NCBI RefSeq assembly: GCF_000428145.1
Contig: NZ_ATZJ01000028.1
Span: forward strand, 1-52,500
Source: Chitinilyticum litopenaei DSM 21440
GTDB taxonomy: Bacteria; Pseudomonadota; Gammaproteobacteria; Burkholderiales; Chitinibacteraceae
Length of the DNA stretch: 52,500 bases
Reading direction: 5' to 3'
The notes below the pieces were generated by a model. The model saw only the letters and a program-made list of their open reading frames with translations. It was not told where the DNA came from and ran no database searches. This document shows, one piece after another, positions 8,059 through 15,007 of the stretch (positions are counted from its first letter, which is position 1; the number at the start of each line of letters is the position of its first letter). A program made the position numbers and the translations under genes.

Positions 8059-8742
8059 TCAGCCGCGCAGATAGCTCAGCAGACGGCCCTTGTACGGACT
8101 GCCATCGTGCAGCGGCGCAACAATCGCGGTTTCCGTGTGGGCAAATCCCAGCCCGGCCATGACACGGTGAAAGGCATTGCGGTTGCTGCGGTTCGGATCG
8201 ACGATCAGCACCTCGCAGGCCGGCGCCGCATGCAGCGCGATAAAGCCGGCCAGTTGCTCCGGATGGCTGCGCTCATAGAGCACGTCGCTGCCGATGATGA
8301 GATCAAACTCGCCCAGGCCGGGGTTGTCGCGCCCCCAGTTGCCGGTGTGATACGGCAGCGGCGGCAGATCATTCAGCAGCAGATTGGCGCGCAGGAAGCT
8401 CTCGGTCAGCGGATGGCAATCACTGGCGGTGATGTTGCCCTCGCGGCGCTGGATGACGAGGCTGGCCAGCGCCAGCCCGCAGCCGATTTCCAGCACGCGA
8501 CGGCCATCGATGTGCCAGGTCTGCATCAGGTCGGCCAGCTTTTGCGCCGAAGGCCATACCTGCCCGAACAGCGGCCAGGTGGCCGCGGTGATGCCGGCGG
8601 CGGCGGCGCTGCCGTCCGGGTCGTGAAACTGCTGTTTGTCGAGCAGCGAACGAATGGCCAGCGGTGCGGCGCTATGCACATGCACTTGCTGATTGCGGGT
8701 CTGGTAGCCGGGCGGCGAGCCCGCAGTGGTCTTGACGGGCAT
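8059..8742 (-). CDS. SAM-dependent methyltransferase (METTL/Methyltransf_16-like)
   Basis: A 227-residue class I methyltransferase. RRVLEIGCGLALASLVIQRREGNITASDCHP is the SAM-binding motif I region with a following acidic residue. FDLIIGSDVLYERSHPEQL matches the post-motif of the lysine protein methyltransferase group (PF10294), and VLIVDPNRSNRNAFHRVM follows. Substrate is probably a protein, by family, but is not shown. AGGAGG lies six bases before the ATG at 8742, so the longer reading frame upstream is not used. Between this start and 9279, 536 bp hold only a repeat (8940-8986) and no credible gene. Confidence 0.82.
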   Translation of the reverse strand: MPVKTTAGSPPGYQTRNQQVHVHSAAPLAIRSLLDKQQFHDPDGSAAAAGITAATWPLFGQVWPSAQKLADLMQTWHIDGRRVLEIGCGLALASLVIQRREGNITASDCHPLTESFLRANLLLNDLPPLPYHTGNWGRDNPGLGEFDLIIGSDVLYERSHPEQLAGFIALHAAPACEVLIVDPNRSNRNAFHRVMAGLGFAHTETAIVAPLHDGSPYKGRLLSYLRG

Positions 8743-8939
8743 GGCCGTCCTCCTGAAACGATTTGCGTGCGGCGGGGATGATGGTCGAACCGACACGACG
8801 CTTCGCGGGAAGGGCTATGCAAGTACAATCAGGGCATGCAGCGGGGCAGTGCGCAAAGGGGGATGAAAAGGAAAACACGACAAAGGCCGACAGCGTAACA
8901 CAGCAGCAAGGCATGCCCGACAACAACGGGGTAGCGAAA

Positions 8940-8986
8940 TGTATCGCCATCAAGCCCATGCAGCGAAATGGCTATAAAGCCATACC
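8940..8986. repeat. 47-bp palindromic element, copy 3
   Basis: TGTAT-N8-AGCC-N13-GGCT-N8-ATACC: one mismatch in the first box, spacing exact. It lies in the 536-bp gene-free gap 8743-9278; I see nothing else defined in that gap. Confidence 0.75.
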
Positions 8987-9278
8987 CACCACCCTATCCA
9001 GGTACAAGGCCGCCAGCCCAAGAGAAAAGCCCGTTGATTGGCACATTTCTCCTCCGCAGCACACCCTGAGCGTTCGCGAAGCCGCGCGGCGCCGGGCTGG
9101 CCCGGATCGCGCATCAGCACAGCGAAGGATGGCGCACACGGCCGGGTCTTCTGCGCCGTCATGCCGCGAACAAGCAGCAAGCGCTTCGGTACGTTCTGTA
9201 CCGAGACCGCAAGCCATTCCAGGCCATGGCCAGCAAGGCCTGGCGGCCAATTTGGCGCGTGGCGGATGCGATGGCAGG

Positions 9279-9677
9279 CTAGCGGGCGGTCACGATCGTC
9301 TTGCCGATCGGCGCGAGCGCCAGGCCGGCGAGCTTGAGGTGCTGCAGGCCAAAGGGAATGCCGATGAGGGTGATGAACAACCCCAGCGCGGCGCAGAGAT
9401 GGCCGATGGCCAGCCAGATCCCGGCGACGAGGCACCAGATCACGTTGCCGACGGTACCCAGGCTGCCGGTGCCAATGTCGTGCCGGCCGGAGAGCTCGTG
9501 CCGGCTGACCGCTTCCCTGCCAAACGGCCACAATGCAAAGCCGCCGATCACGAAGCACGCACGCCCCCAGGGAATGCCGACAATGCTGATAAAGCAGAGC
9601 AGCCCGGCCAGCCACCAGCTCAGCGCCATGGCGAAACCGCCCAGCAGCAACCACAGGATGTTCAAGATCAAGCGCAT
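9279..9677 (-). CDS. yccF: YccF-domain membrane protein
   Basis: A 132-residue membrane protein of the YccF (DUF307) family. Two near-symmetric YccF repeats are visible: LCFISIVGIPWGRACFVIGGFALWPFGRE and LFITLIGIPFGLQHLKLAGLALAPIGK. The hydrophobic N terminus is MRLILNILWLLLGGFAMALSWW. The physiological role is not known. AGGAAG lies eight bases before the ATG. Confidence 0.9.
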   Translation of the reverse strand: MRLILNILWLLLGGFAMALSWWLAGLLCFISIVGIPWGRACFVIGGFALWPFGREAVSRHELSGRHDIGTGSLGTVGNVIWCLVAGIWLAIGHLCAALGLFITLIGIPFGLQHLKLAGLALAPIGKTIVTAR

Positions 9678-9807
9678 GACGGGGGCTTCCTGAATGCATT
9701 CAAGGGCCGTCAGGATAACACAGCGCCCGTGCGCGGATTGCCGATGTCCCGCAGTGCCGGCGCCGCCGCTTTGTGCGACGCTGCGCGTCCGCTCAAGGAG
9801 AAACGCC

Positions 9808-10404
9808 ATGGCCAAGCGCCACAGCCTGTTTGAAGACCTGCAAGGCGTGCTGACCGGCGCGCTGTTCATGGCGCTGGCCATCCAGTTTTTCCAGCACGCG
9901 AAACTGCTCACCGGCGGCGTGACCGGCATCGCCTTCCTGATTCATTACACCACGCACTGGGCGTATGGCGCGGTGTTCTTCATCATCAGCGCGCCCTTTT
10001 ACCTGTTCGCCTGGCGCACGCTCGGCGCCGAATTCACGCTGAAAACCTTTGCCGCCATCGGCACGCTGTCGCTGTTGACCGGCTGGCTGCCGCACTGGCT
10101 GAGCTTTGGCACGCTCGATCCGCTATTCGCCGCCATCATGGGCGGCCTGCTTGCCGGCGCGGGAATCCTCATGCTGATCCGCCACCGCGGGAGCCTCGGC
10201 GGCGTGACGGTGCTGGCGCTCTACCTGCAGCAGCGCCACGGCTGGCGCGCCGGCCACGTGCAGCTGGGCTTCGACCTGGCCATCCTGCTCGCCGGCGTAT
10301 TCCTCGCCAGCCCGCAGCAGATGCTGCTGTCGATTGCCGGCGCGGTGGCGCTGAATCTGGTGATCGCCATCAACCACCGGCCCGGGCGGTATATGGGAAT
10401 GTAA
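9808..10404 (+). CDS. YitT-family membrane protein
   Basis: A 198-residue membrane protein of the YitT/DUF161 type with about five or six helices. The N-terminal segment FQHAKLLTGGVTGIAFLIHY carries the characteristic GGVTGIA motif; a second half-repeat is MLIRHRGSLGGVTVLALYLQ. The C-terminal soluble domain found in Bacillus YitT is absent, as in most proteobacterial members. Transport function is suspected but unproven. AAGGAG precedes the ATG. The 192-bp gap that follows holds no recognisable feature. Confidence 0.85.
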   Translation: MAKRHSLFEDLQGVLTGALFMALAIQFFQHAKLLTGGVTGIAFLIHYTTHWAYGAVFFIISAPFYLFAWRTLGAEFTLKTFAAIGTLSLLTGWLPHWLSFGTLDPLFAAIMGGLLAGAGILMLIRHRGSLGGVTVLALYLQQRHGWRAGHVQLGFDLAILLAGVFLASPQQMLLSIAGAVALNLVIAINHRPGRYMGM

Positions 10405-10596
10405 TTGTCCGCGGCTGCCCTGCCGGTACGGTAGTCAACCCGGCCCAGCCGAACCGGCTTATTGCCATGAACAGCCGGGGGAAGCTTTTTAAGCCGAATC
10501 AAGGCGTTGCGAGCAGTACACACTGCTTTGGCCAGGCTGCAACAAGGTGAACCCGACGCAAACTCACACCAGCGGGAACGCCAGCAGCAAGGAAAG

Positions 10597-11763
10597 CTAA
10601 CTCGCCGTGCGCTGACTGCGCAGCACGCGCCCCAGCCTTGCCAGGCCTTCGGCGATGCGTTCGGGGCTGGCATGGCTGAAATTGAGGCGCAGGTATGCCG
10701 CGTCGGCCGGCTGCGCGAAAAAAGCGCTGCCCGGCATGATGGCCACGCGCTCGTCCCTCAGCATCCGCTGCATCAGTGACTGGCTATCCAGCGGCTGCGC
10801 CAGCTTCACCCAGAAAAACAGGCCGCCTGCCGGCAAGGTCCAGCTCGCCAGCCCGCCAAGGTGACGGTCAAGACTGGCGGCCATCACATCGCGGCGGGCG
10901 CGGTAGTCGGGCAGGATGCGTGCCAGATGGCCGGCCAGCAGCCCGTCTTCCAGCACTTGCGTGACCAGCAGCTGCGAAAGGCGGTTGCTGTGCAGATCGG
11001 CCGCCTGCTTGAGCCGCAGCAGATGCGGAAAAAGCTCGGGATGGGCGACCAAAAAGCCGAGACGCAGTCCGGGGGCAAGGATTTTCGAGAACGAGCCCTG
11101 GTAAACCCAGCGCGCAGCGCGCAGATGGCTGACCAGCGGCGCGGGCGCCGGGCCGTCATAGGCGAGGTCGCGGTAGGGGTCATCCTCGAACACGATGCCG
11201 GGATGCGCATCCAGCACGGCGGCCATGCCGCGGCGCTCGGCTGCGCTGTAACAGGCGCCGGAGGGATTCTGGAACGTCGGCGTCAGATACGTCATACAGG
11301 TATCCGCCTGCAGCCCTTCTTTCATTTTGGCTTCAGCACTTATACCCTCAACCCTGCTCCAGCCATCCAGCTCGGCGCCAAACAGGCGGAAGGCCTGCAG
11401 CGCCGCCAGGTAGGCGGGGGCCTCGACCAGCACGCGCCTGCCCGGTTCGATCAGCAATTTGGCCATGAGATCAATGCCTTGCTGGGAGCCATTCAGAATC
11501 AGCACCTGCTGTGGGCCGCAGCTGAGCCCCAGGCTGTTGAGCTGTTGTGCGACCAGTTCGCGCAGGCGCAGCTCGCCTTCCGACGGCCCGTATTGCAGCG
11601 CCGCGCGCAGGCGTTCGGGCGCCAGCCCGGCAGCATCGGGAACAAACAGCGCGTCCTCGGCTGGCAGACCACCGGCAAAGGAGATGACATCAGGCTGGCT
11701 GGCGGCCGCCAGAATGTCGCGAACCAGCGAGGAAGTGAGACGGGAGATGCGTTGGGCGAGCAT
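10597..11763 (-). CDS. PLP-dependent aminotransferase (MocR/AAT-I, 2-aminoadipate type)
   Basis: A 388-residue fold-type I aminotransferase. QYGPSEGELRLRELVA and LILNGSQQGIDLMAKLL bind the cofactor phosphate; YLTPTFQNPSG precedes the substrate Asn. FEDDPYRDLAYDG contains the Asp that pairs with the pyridine nitrogen, and YQGSFSKILAPGLRLGF has the Schiff-base lysine. Substrates in this family include branched-chain, aromatic and aminoadipate-type amino acids. GGAGG lies seven bases before the ATG at 11763. Residues 139-155 are encoded by a copy of the 47-bp dispersed repeat, in frame. It is divergent from a MarR gene whose putative operators cover both promoters. Confidence 0.9.
   Translation of the reverse strand: MLAQRISRLTSSLVRDILAAASQPDVISFAGGLPAEDALFVPDAAGLAPERLRAALQYGPSEGELRLRELVAQQLNSLGLSCGPQQVLILNGSQQGIDLMAKLLIEPGRRVLVEAPAYLAALQAFRLFGAELDGWSRVEGISAEAKMKEGLQADTCMTYLTPTFQNPSGACYSAAERRGMAAVLDAHPGIVFEDDPYRDLAYDGPAPAPLVSHLRAARWVYQGSFSKILAPGLRLGFLVAHPELFPHLLRLKQAADLHSNRLSQLLVTQVLEDGLLAGHLARILPDYRARRDVMAASLDRHLGGLASWTLPAGGLFFWVKLAQPLDSQSLMQRMLRDERVAIMPGSAFFAQPADAAYLRLNFSHASPERIAEGLARLGRVLRSQRTAS
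11299..11346. repeat. 47-bp palindromic element, copy 4, inside a coding sequence
   Basis: GGTAT-N8-AGCC-N13-GGCT-N9-ATACC: all four boxes perfect, one extra base in the second arm (48 bp). It lies in frame within the aminotransferase gene and encodes about ISAEAKMKEGLQADT, between the cofactor-binding region and YLTPTFQ. Forty-eight bases keep the reading frame. Confidence 0.75.
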
Positions 11764-11801
11764 GGGGATTGCCTCCGGGCGGGCTGTAGACAACAATATC
11801 A

Positions 11802-11858
11802 GTCAACAAGATTGACCAATAATTTCACAACCGGGACAAATAAGTCAACATGATTGAC
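11802..11858. promoter_or_regulatory. Paired MarR-type operators
   Basis: Two nearly identical sites, GTCAACAAGATTGAC (11802-11816) and GTCAACATGATTGAC (11844-11858), each with GTCAA/TTGAC arms. Their centres are 42 bp apart, four DNA turns. The second covers the ATG of the MarR gene at 11850. This suggests autoregulation and control of the divergent aminotransferase. Confidence 0.65.
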
Positions 11859-12326
11859 CAATCACCCTCGCAAGACGAACTCAATACCGCACTGGAACTG
11901 ATGTTTCATGGCTACCGGGCGCTGACCGCCTCGCCCGATGCGCTGCTGGCGCGCTATGACTGGAATCGCGTGCACCACCGCATTCTCTATTTTGTCGCCC
12001 GGCGCAGCGCGGGCATCAGCCAGCAGGATTTGCTGGCAACACTGGGCGTGAGCAAACAGGCCCTGCATGGCCCCTTGCGGCAATTGCTGGCGGCGGGCCT
12101 GATCGACAGCCTGCCGGCCGAGCACGACAAGCGGCTGCGCATGTTGCGGCTGACGGCGGCAGGAATTGATCTTGAACAACAACTGAGCAATCCCCAGCGG
12201 GAATTGCTTGCAGCCGTCTTTCAAAGCGTGGGCGAATCCGCTACGGTGAGCTGGCTGGAAACCATGCGTGCCCTGTGCCGGGCCGGCGAGGCGCAAAAAT
12301 CCGCACAGGATCTGCCCGGATTTTGA
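11850..12326 (+). CDS. MarR-family transcriptional regulator
   Basis: A 158-residue winged-helix regulator. WNRVHHRILYFVARRSAGISQQDLLATLGVSKQALHGPLRQL is the recognition region and LIDSLPAEHDKRLRMLRLTAAG is the wing with the conserved D-K-R. It probably binds the two GTCAA-N5-TTGAC sites in the intergenic region, repressing itself and the divergent aminotransferase. The start ATG lies inside the second site and no strong ribosome site precedes it, so the true start could differ. The inducer is unknown. Confidence 0.88.
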   Translation: MIDQSPSQDELNTALELMFHGYRALTASPDALLARYDWNRVHHRILYFVARRSAGISQQDLLATLGVSKQALHGPLRQLLAAGLIDSLPAEHDKRLRMLRLTAAGIDLEQQLSNPQRELLAAVFQSVGESATVSWLETMRALCRAGEAQKSAQDLPGF

Positions 12327-12399
12327 TGCTGCTCACGGCGGACCAGCGCGCACACGCCTAGGATACCCACCATAGAATAACGGCCCGAGGGAGCTTGCC

Positions 12400-13332
12400 A
12401 TGCCCGATTTATCCACGGTTTTCCTTGACCTGCCACTTGCCAACCCGCTGATGAATGCCTCCGGGGTGTGGTGCAGTGTCGCTTCCCAGCTGGAAGCGCT
12501 GGCAGACAGCGCGGCTGGCGCCATGGTCACCAAAAGCTGCACGCTGACCCAGCGCGACGGCAATCCGGAACCGCGCTACCGCGCCACATCCTGGGGCAGC
12601 ATCAATTCGATGGGCCTGCCCAACGAGGGCTTTCCGTATTACCTGAACTACGCGCGCTGCCACGATTACGAGAAGAAGCCGCTGTTCATGTCGCTGGCCG
12701 GCCTCACGCTCGACGACAACCTGACCATGGTCGCCGAGCTGCGCGAGGCAGTGACGCCGGTGATCATGGAGCTGAACCTTTCCTGCCCCAATGTGCCGGG
12801 CAAGGCGCAGGTCGGCTACGATTTCGAGGCGATGGACACCTTCATCCACGAAATCGCCGACGCCTACGACCGGCCCTTCGGCGTGAAGCTGCCGCCCTAC
12901 TTCGACATCGCGCATTTCGACGAAGCGGCAAACATCCTGAACGCCTATCCGCAGATCGCCTTCGTCACCTGCATCAATTCGATCGGCAACGGGCTGGTGA
13001 TCGATCCGCAAACCGAGACGGTGGTGATCCGGCCCAAGGACGGCTTTGGCGGCATCGGCGGCGATTTCGTGCTGCCCACCGCGCTGGCCAACGTCAATGC
13101 CTTTTACCGGCGCTGCCCGAACAAGCAGATCATCGGCTGCGGCGGCGTGCGCAGCGGCGAACAGGTGTTTCTGCATCTGCTGGCCGGCGCCAGCATCGTG
13201 CAGGTCGGCACGCAGCTTTATGAAGAAGGACCGCTGATCTTTCCGCGCCTGCTGGCGGAGCTGCAAGCCATCATGCTGGCCAAAGGCTATGCAACACCAG
13301 GGGATTTCCAGGGAAAGCTGAAGACGCTTTGA
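12400..13332 (+). CDS. pyrD: Dihydroorotate dehydrogenase, class 1A (fumarate-type)
   Basis: Oxidises dihydroorotate to orotate in pyrimidine synthesis, FMN-dependent and cytosolic. The 310-residue protein has the class 1A signature: catalytic Cys129 in MELNLSCPNVPGKAQVGYDF, SINSMGLPNEGF near the N terminus, and the FMN phosphate site IIGCGGVRSGEQVFLHLLAGA. There is no N-terminal membrane helix, which separates it from the quinone-linked class 2 PyrD usual in Proteobacteria. GAGGGAG precedes the ATG and a strong terminator follows at 13352. Whether a class 2 enzyme also exists cannot be seen here. Confidence 0.92.
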   Translation: MPDLSTVFLDLPLANPLMNASGVWCSVASQLEALADSAAGAMVTKSCTLTQRDGNPEPRYRATSWGSINSMGLPNEGFPYYLNYARCHDYEKKPLFMSLAGLTLDDNLTMVAELREAVTPVIMELNLSCPNVPGKAQVGYDFEAMDTFIHEIADAYDRPFGVKLPPYFDIAHFDEAANILNAYPQIAFVTCINSIGNGLVIDPQTETVVIRPKDGFGGIGGDFVLPTALANVNAFYRRCPNKQIIGCGGVRSGEQVFLHLLAGASIVQVGTQLYEEGPLIFPRLLAELQAIMLAKGYATPGDFQGKLKTL

Positions 13333-13351
13333 CAGCACAATGACAGCCCAC

Positions 13352-13378
13352 AAAAAACCGGCCTTTTGCCGGTTTTTT
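13352..13378 (+). terminator. Rho-independent terminator after pyrD
   Basis: Stem AAAAAACCGGC / GCCGGTTTTTT (11 bp) with loop CTTTT, ending in a T run. The symmetric A/T flanks would let it work in both directions. Confidence 0.9.
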
Positions 13379-13459
13379 CATGCCGGGCAAAGGGGAAGCG
13401 CTTGCCAAATCGGTTCCGGCAAGCTCAATCTGTAAGCTGTGATGCCATGGAAGCGCCCC

Positions 13460-14251
13460 ATGCACTACCTCTTCGCCCTCTGCCTGCTGCTTGGCCTGAT
13501 TGCCCGAACGGGCGCGGCAGACCTGCAGGCCTTTACCGAAGAATTTCCGCCCTTCAATCATGTGGAAAATGGCCGGCATCGCGGTCTGGCCAATGAAATC
13601 CTTGAGCGCATCATGCAGCGCAGCGGTCTGGCGATCAACCGCGAAAGCCTGCCCTGGGCGCGTGCGGTGCAAAAGAACGAGCAAACCGCCAACAGCATCC
13701 TCTACACCACCGTGCGCACCGCCGCCCGTGATCCCAACTACCGCTGGGTGGGCCCCTATGACAGCTGCGACATCGTGTTGCTGAAGCTCAAGAGCCGCAG
13801 CGATGTGCACGCCAGCAATCTGGCCGAAGCCCGGCAGTACACCATCGGCGCCATGCGCGGCGGCGCGGGTTTCCAGCTGCTGGAAGAAGCCGGCGTGCCG
13901 CCGGAAAACATGATGATCAGCCGCAACGAGGCCAATTCGGTGCGCATGCTGTACGCCGAACGTTTCGAACTGTCGGCCGGGCTGGTCATTCCGCACCGCT
14001 ATATCGCCAAACAGCTCGGGCTGGACCCGGCGCAGCTGGTGCCGGCCTTCACGCTGCAAAAGGGCGATGGCTGTTATTTTGCCTTCAACCGCAAGGTTGA
14101 CCCGCAGCTCTTTGCGCGCTTTGAAAGGGCATTCCAGGCCTTGCAAAACTCGGGCGAACTGGCGCAGCTGCAACAGCGCTATCTGGCCGACCCGGCGGGC
14201 AATGCCTCGCTGCCGGGCAGCGCCAGCCGGCCCAAGGCGGCGGCTCTGTAA
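13460..14251 (+). CDS. Periplasmic amino-acid-type substrate-binding protein
   Basis: A 263-residue SBP_bac_3-type protein. The N terminus MHYLFALCLLLGLIARTGAA is a signal peptide. EEFPPFNHVENGRHRGLANEILERIMQRSG is the opening lobe, LPWARAVQKNEQTANSILYTTVRTAARDPNYRWVG is typical of the transporter-independent subgroup seen in Neisseriales/Pseudomonas, and a C-terminal helix LQNSGELAQLQQRYL follows. No permease or ATPase gene adjoins it, so it may signal rather than import. The start follows GGAAG; in-frame alternatives lie at 13442 and 13439. Its last 73 bp overlap the convergent DNA glycosylase gene. Confidence 0.82.
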   Translation: MHYLFALCLLLGLIARTGAADLQAFTEEFPPFNHVENGRHRGLANEILERIMQRSGLAINRESLPWARAVQKNEQTANSILYTTVRTAARDPNYRWVGPYDSCDIVLLKLKSRSDVHASNLAEARQYTIGAMRGGAGFQLLEEAGVPPENMMISRNEANSVRMLYAERFELSAGLVIPHRYIAKQLGLDPAQLVPAFTLQKGDGCYFAFNRKVDPQLFARFERAFQALQNSGELAQLQQRYLADPAGNASLPGSASRPKAAAL

Positions 14252-14871
14252 GCTACCGGCACGGGGTCGAGGCTGCGCCAGAGGTACCAGGTGGCCACGG
14301 TACGCCAGGGCTGCCAGCGTTCGGCCAGCTCGCGCACCGCCTTGCGCGGCTGCCGCTCGCCGTCGTGATAATGCAGCGCCACGCCGCGCAAGAGGCCAAT
14401 ATCATCCAGCGGCAGCACATCGGGGCGCAGCAGGTAGAAGATCAGGAACATTTCCGCCGTCCACCGGCCGATGCCGCGAATGTCGGTCAGCTCGGCAATG
14501 ACCGCCTCGTCATCCCAGTCGCGCCAGGCCTGCGGGTCCAGCCGCCCGGCGGCATGATGCCGCGCCAGATCACGCAGGTATTCAACCTTGCGCACCGAGA
14601 GCCCGCAGCCACGCAGCGCGTCGTCGTCCTGCGCCAGCACGCGCTCGCTGCTCATGCCGTCCAGCAGGCTGACCAGCCGCCCCCACACTGCATCGGCAGC
14701 CCTGACCGAAATCTGCTGGCCGACAATCGAGCGCGCCAGCGTCATGAAGGCGTCGCCGCGACCCTCCAGACTGATCCCGGGATAGGTGGCAATCAGCGCG
14801 GCCATGACCGTATCGGCAGCGGCCAGCTCGGCGCAGGCGCGGTCCCAGTAAGCGGGGCGGCCGATCAGCAT
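14179..14871 (-). CDS. DNA-3-methyladenine glycosylase (AlkA/Mag, HhH-GPD)
   Basis: Base-excision repair glycosylase for alkylated purines, about 230 residues. MTLARSIVGQQISVRAADAVWGRL starts the HhH-GPD fold. ELTDIRGIGRWTAEMFLIFYL is the helix-hairpin-helix with its GIGRWTA motif, and LRPDVLPLDDIGLLRG carries the catalytic Asp. No iron-sulphur Cys cluster is present, consistent with AlkA rather than EndoIII. The start MLIGRPAYWDRACAEL (14871) is preferred by family alignment; ATG 14898 is also open. It overlaps the binding-protein gene tail to tail by 73 bp. Confidence 0.9.
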   Translation of the reverse strand: MLIGRPAYWDRACAELAAADTVMAALIATYPGISLEGRGDAFMTLARSIVGQQISVRAADAVWGRLVSLLDGMSSERVLAQDDDALRGCGLSVRKVEYLRDLARHHAAGRLDPQAWRDWDDEAVIAELTDIRGIGRWTAEMFLIFYLLRPDVLPLDDIGLLRGVALHYHDGERQPRKAVRELAERWQPWRTVATWYLWRSLDPVPVAYRAAALGRLALPGSEALPAGSAR

Positions 14872-15007
14872 GGCCCTGCCATCGCCATGACACAGCATTG
14901 ATCACACATCATGGAAACACCTTACAGTTTGTATTTGTTGCTGCAATCACTTGGTCAGGCTCTATCCTGAACAGGACTGCGCCGTCTTGACCGGACCTTT
15001 TACCGCC

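Noticed and set aside
8950..9250. Short minus-strand open frames in the gap before yccF
   Set aside because: No ribosome site, no recognisable product, and one runs through the 47-bp repeat; the gap is better read as noncoding.
12321..12368. Possible element copy ending GGATACCCACC before pyrD
   Set aside because: The left boxes are absent at the fixed spacing; only the ATACCC end matches.
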